Shown here piece after piece: positions 3,920-6,266 of a stretch of 6,266 bases of DNA. Location of the stretch: NCBI GenBank assembly GCA_910587625.1, contig CAJUMW010000001.1, positions 168,164 through 174,429 of the forward strand. Reading direction: 5' to 3'. The notes below the pieces were generated by a model. The model was not told where the DNA came from and did not search any database. It saw only the letters and a program-made list of their open reading frames with translations. Within the stretch, counting starts at the first letter, position 1. Every line of letters starts with the position of its first letter. Made by a program: the position numbers and the translations under genes. Source of the stretch: an uncultured Christensenellaceae bacterium. GTDB taxonomy: Bacteria > Bacillota > Clostridia > Christensenellales > Borkfalkiaceae.

Positions 3920-6266
3920 ATGAAACTTAAAAAGAGTGCTGTCGGCAACTTACATATAGTCGACGGCGCGGGATTGGAGTTTAATAAAAAAGACAGGAGT
4001 ATGAACAGAAACGCCGGGCTTCGCACAAAATCGAAGAGTCCCGACGGAGTTTCGCGCGTTAAACGCCGCAAACCGCTTGCCATCAAGCACATACGCCGTC
4101 TGCGCAAAGTCGGAATTGCCGCCGCCAGCGTTGCACTGTGTGCTGTTGTCGGCGTAGGCTTCGGCTTTTTTACTTCGTCACCTATTCAAGAGCTGCCCGA
4201 CGTCGACTACGCTACGGTCTGCTACGAGGTTCCCGAAAACGCCGGCTCTCCTCTGTCGCATTCGGTAATAGAAAACGTAGGCTATTTGAATTACGTTCTC
4301 AAAAACCAGCCTTATTGGTCGTCTGAAATGCAGTCGAACGTCAGCACAATAATGTCGCAGACGGTAAAAACGTATAAGAAATTTTATAACGGCACGCTTA
4401 TTTCCGCCGATATAGCCCAAGGCGTTTCATCCACGGCTACACAGTTTTGCGTTGCCGACGACGTTGTGCTGTGGCGCAGTTCGGCAAACAAAAATTTTAA
4501 CGGAATGGACACCGAGTGGTCGACAAAAGCCCCCAACGGTCTTACCGTGCCGCAGTATAAAAAACAGCGCGGACTTCCGCCTTCGGAATTTTCCGTATAT
4601 ATTCTCAACGAAAACACTGTTAAAAACGCAAACGACTTTTCTGTAAAGGATAACGGTGACGGCACGTTTACAATGTCGTTGGATTTGAGTGTAAGCACCG
4701 ACGACGGACTTACTTCTGCCGATTACTATTACAGACAGCAGATGTACGTCACGGGCGGACTTGACGAGCGCCCGACAATGAATGAAGCTAGCGTAACCTA
4801 TACTTTTGATGCGGAGTGGCGCATTTTAAGTTTCAGTATCTACGAGGACTATACGGCTAAGCTTGCGGTTCCTGCGCCCTGTACGGCTGAAACGCATACA
4901 AAGTTCTTCTATGAAGAAGAAAAGGCAAAAAATACTTTTTACGACGATTACTTTAAACATCATATCGACAGCTTTACGGTAGCCGATGACGTAGATAATT
5001 CCGCGCCGAGCGCGCTGAATTATCTTGCGGCAGCATTCGGAAGCGTGCTTAACGATGGCGCGACTTTCAAAATAACCGCAGCAGTCGGAAATCTCGATTT
5101 AGACGGTGTTATACATGTCGGGTTAAATGACGGCGCACTCGAGGATATACGCGTTAAAATAGGGGATATATCGGTGTTTATGGGCGCGGATAACGTGTTG
5201 TATATCTCAGACGGCAACGCAAAATACAAGCTTGATATATCGGCATTTTCATCCTCTCAAGCTTCTGCCGAAGGTGACGGAGGCGGACTTCAACTCAATT
5301 CAATTCTCGAAACATTGACCGAGGGTGAGTTTACTGTTACAGAAACGGGCGCTAAGCTCGATACTCAACTTGAACTGTTCGGGATAAAAGCCAAGCTTCA
5401 CTTTACATTTGATACAACAAGCGGAGCCGTTGCGCTCGGCAATGTTACTGCAGAAGTAATGCTCGGTTCGACGCCTGTAAATGCTGCTTTGAGTTTTGGA
5501 ACAAAGGACGATATTCCCTCTAAACCTCAGGATATGTCTGGGTATATCGATATTTTGAAGGAAGGCTTGACCCTTAAAGCATCGTTAAAATTAGAAAACT
5601 TCGATTTGAGCGGCTATATTAAAATTTTAATGAGTGACGGGGCTTTTTCAGGCATATATGCAACGCTTGACGATATATGCGTTTATTTCGATTACCCCCA
5701 TAATATGCTGTATGTAACTGACGGCAACGTCAAGTATAAGGTGTCGGTTGCGGACCTTGCGAGCGGCAACATAGATTTGAGCGGACTCGATATAAACGGC
5801 ATACTCGGGCAGATAATACAAAAGCTCGAAACGAGCGAGGACACAATATCGACGGGTATAACGCTCGAACTCTTCGAGCAGGCAATAACAGCGGCTCTTA
5901 AAGTAAAGCTTAGCGGCGGCATAAACGTTGGAGCGGAAGTCGAGCTGTTCGGCATAAAAGTAACTGCAAACGTAGCGCTGACGACCGAAGAAGTTACGCT
6001 TCCCGATGATCTGGATAGTTACGTCGATATCTTGAATGAGGGGATAACGCTTGACGTAAATCTTAAAGTCGAAAATTTTGTGCTTGACGGAAAAGTATTT
6101 ATCGGCTTGACGGACGGAAAGTTTACGGAAATCCGCGCAGACTTTAAAGATATTGCAATTTATTACAACAATAATGTTCTCTATGTAACTGACGGCAACG
6201 TCAAATATAAAGTGTCGGTTGCGGACCTTGCGAGCGGCAACATAGATTTGAGCGGACTCGATATAA
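3920..6266 (+). CDS. large membrane-anchored extracytoplasmic repeat protein, 3'-truncated by window edge
   Basis: The open frame runs 782 codons to the right edge without a stop. I do not recognise the family. A long basic cytoplasmic tail (about residues 1-63, including KRRK and IRRLRK) leads into one hydrophobic segment at about 64-84 (VGIAAASVALCAVVGVGFGF), probably a signal anchor. No convincing lipobox is seen. Residues about 85-370 form a unique, apparently alpha/beta extracytoplasmic domain. From about 373 come repeats of 160-170 residues with alternating polar and hydrophobic beta-strand patterns, each containing LNEGITL, ENFxLxG, SDG/TDG and LYVTDGNxKYKVxV motifs. No LPXTG or surface-layer motif is visible, but the C-terminus is missing. 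The start is uncertain. ATG 3920 is preferred because the coding-like composition begins before it and GGG lies 10 bases upstream. ATG 4001 is in frame but has AGGAG only one base away, too close for normal initiation. A surface-exposed role is inferred. Confidence 0.85.
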   Translation, partial: MKLKKSAVGNLHIVDGAGLEFNKKDRSMNRNAGLRTKSKSPDGVSRVKRRKPLAIKHIRRLRKVGIAAASVALCAVVGVGFGFFTSSPIQELPDVDYATVCYEVPENAGSPLSHSVIENVGYLNYVLKNQPYWSSEMQSNVSTIMSQTVKTYKKFYNGTLISADIAQGVSSTATQFCVADDVVLWRSSANKNFNGMDTEWSTKAPNGLTVPQYKKQRGLPPSEFSVYILNENTVKNANDFSVKDNGDGTFTMSLDLSVSTDDGLTSADYYYRQQMYVTGGLDERPTMNEASVTYTFDAEWRILSFSIYEDYTAKLAVPAPCTAETHTKFFYEEEKAKNTFYDDYFKHHIDSFTVADDVDNSAPSALNYLAAAFGSVLNDGATFKITAAVGNLDLDGVIHVGLNDGALEDIRVKIGDISVFMGADNVLYISDGNAKYKLDISAFSSSQASAEGDGGGLQLNSILETLTEGEFTVTETGAKLDTQLELFGIKAKLHFTFDTTSGAVALGNVTAEVMLGSTPVNAALSFGTKDDIPSKPQDMSGYIDILKEGLTLKASLKLENFDLSGYIKILMSDGAFSGIYATLDDICVYFDYPHNMLYVTDGNVKYKVSVADLASGNIDLSGLDINGILGQIIQKLETSEDTISTGITLELFEQAITAALKVKLSGGINVGAEVELFGIKVTANVALTTEEVTLPDDLDSYVDILNEGITLDVNLKVENFVLDGKVFIGLTDGKFTEIRADFKDIAIYYNNNVLYVTDGNVKYKVSVADLASGNIDLSGLDI
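5036..5542 (+). repeat. repeat unit 1 of the surface protein (about 169 aa, most diverged)
   Basis: The unit opens with FGSVLNDGATFKITAAVGNL, which aligns with the LNEGITL/ENF segment of later units. It continues through DGVIHVGLNDG and DISVFMGADNVLYISDGNAKYKLDI, then a Ser/Gly-rich linker (SSSQASAEGDGGG) absent from unit 2, then LELFGIKAKL. At nucleotide level it is clearly diverged from the later units. Confidence 0.75.
5543..6019 (+). repeat. repeat unit 2 of the surface protein (159 aa)
   Basis: The unit opens with YIDILKEGLTLKASLKLENF and runs through LSGYIKILMSDG, DICVYFDYPHNMLYVTDG, VKYKVSVADLASGNIDLSG, a segment ending in AEVELFGIKVTANVALTTEE, and a short linker. The motif order matches units 1 and 3. 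The spacing to unit 3 is 477 bases for the LNEG motif and 471 for the TDGN motif, so small length differences have accumulated. Confidence 0.8.
5711..5795 (+). repeat. near-identical 85-nt patch, copy A
   Basis: These 85 bases match 6182-6266 at 83 positions. They encode YVTDG through IDLSGLDI. The two differences (AAG versus AAA, twice) are synonymous lysine codons. The period between copies is 471 bases, exactly 157 codons. Confidence 0.9.
6020..6266 (+). repeat. repeat unit 3 of the surface protein, cut by window edge
   Basis: The unit opens with YVDILNEGITLDVNLKVENF, then DGKVFIGLTDGKFTEI, DIAIYYNNNVLYVTDG and VKYKVSVADLASGNIDLSGL before the window ends. Its first half is diverged from unit 2 while its last 85 bases are nearly identical to unit 2, so sequence conservation is uneven along the unit. 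Confidence 0.8.
6182..6266 (+). repeat. near-identical 85-nt patch, copy B, running into the window edge
   Basis: This is the second copy of the patch at 5711-5795, with 83 of 85 bases identical. It is still matching at the last base of the window, so the true length of the conserved block is unknown and it may extend into a further near-identical repeat. Confidence 0.9.

Noticed and set aside
3901..3945. Direct repeat GCTGTCGG at 3901 and 3938
   Set aside because: Only 8 bp, two copies, one within coding sequence; chance is a sufficient explanation.
3829..4107. 92-aa minus-strand open frame at the intergenic/repeat-gene junction
   Set aside because: It spans both the AT-rich regulatory region and the basic N-terminus of the repeat protein, composition changes midway, and no start signal is present.
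4109..4180. Lipoprotein signal in the repeat protein (VALC within the hydrophobic segment)
   Set aside because: Leu immediately before Cys does not fit the usual small residue, and the Cys is in the middle of the hydrophobic stretch, not at its end.
4384..5955. Minus-strand open frames within the repeat gene
   Set aside because: The plus-strand frame is uninterrupted for 782 codons with repeated protein motifs; synonymous-only changes between repeat copies confirm that frame.
5036..6266. CRISPR-like array
   Set aside because: The repeats are 160-170 codon protein modules with no short regular spacers.

Overview
The window reads as a chromosomal segment of a low-to-moderate-GC Gram-positive bacterium, most likely an uncultured gut Clostridia (Bacillota). 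This is inference from the protein families (a MacB/FtsX-type permease, a GlmU-like left-handed beta-helix acyltransferase of a type I associate with Clostridia, a Wzy/WaaL-type polymerase/ligase), the sigma-70/sigma-A-type promoters and the all-TAA stop codons. No rRNA, tRNA, CRISPR array, transposase or integrase is visible.

Layout. (1) 1-1465, plus strand: the 3' part of an ABC transporter permease gene, cut by the left edge, followed one base later by a 65-aa two-helix membrane protein. (2) 1466-2154, plus strand: a 217-aa hexapeptide-repeat acyltransferase. A 16-bp perfect hairpin covers its start codon, and an overlapping promoter-like sequence would start transcription almost at the AUG. 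(3) 2151-2198: a 23-bp perfect hairpin that serves as a bidirectional terminator between convergent genes. (4) 2209-3621, minus strand: a 470-aa polytopic O-antigen-ligase/polymerase-family protein read from a full-consensus TTGACA-N17-TATAAT promoter. (5) 3622-3919: an AT-rich divergent intergenic region with recurring TGTCA/TGACA half-sites and a second promoter facing right. (6) 3920 to the right edge, plus strand: a large membrane-anchored extracytoplasmic protein with a unique N-terminal domain followed by repeats of about 160-170 aa. This gene is incomplete because the window ends inside the third repeat.

All the recognisable genes point to the cell envelope: export or extraction through an ABC system, sugar-nucleotide-like acylation, glycan polymerisation or ligation, and a repetitive surface protein. 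A joint pathway is only suggested by proximity, since the genes lie in at least three transcription units. The least explained element is the repeat protein. Its domain family is not one I recognise, and an 85-nt patch in consecutive repeats differs at only two positions, both synonymous, which points to recent duplication or gene conversion.
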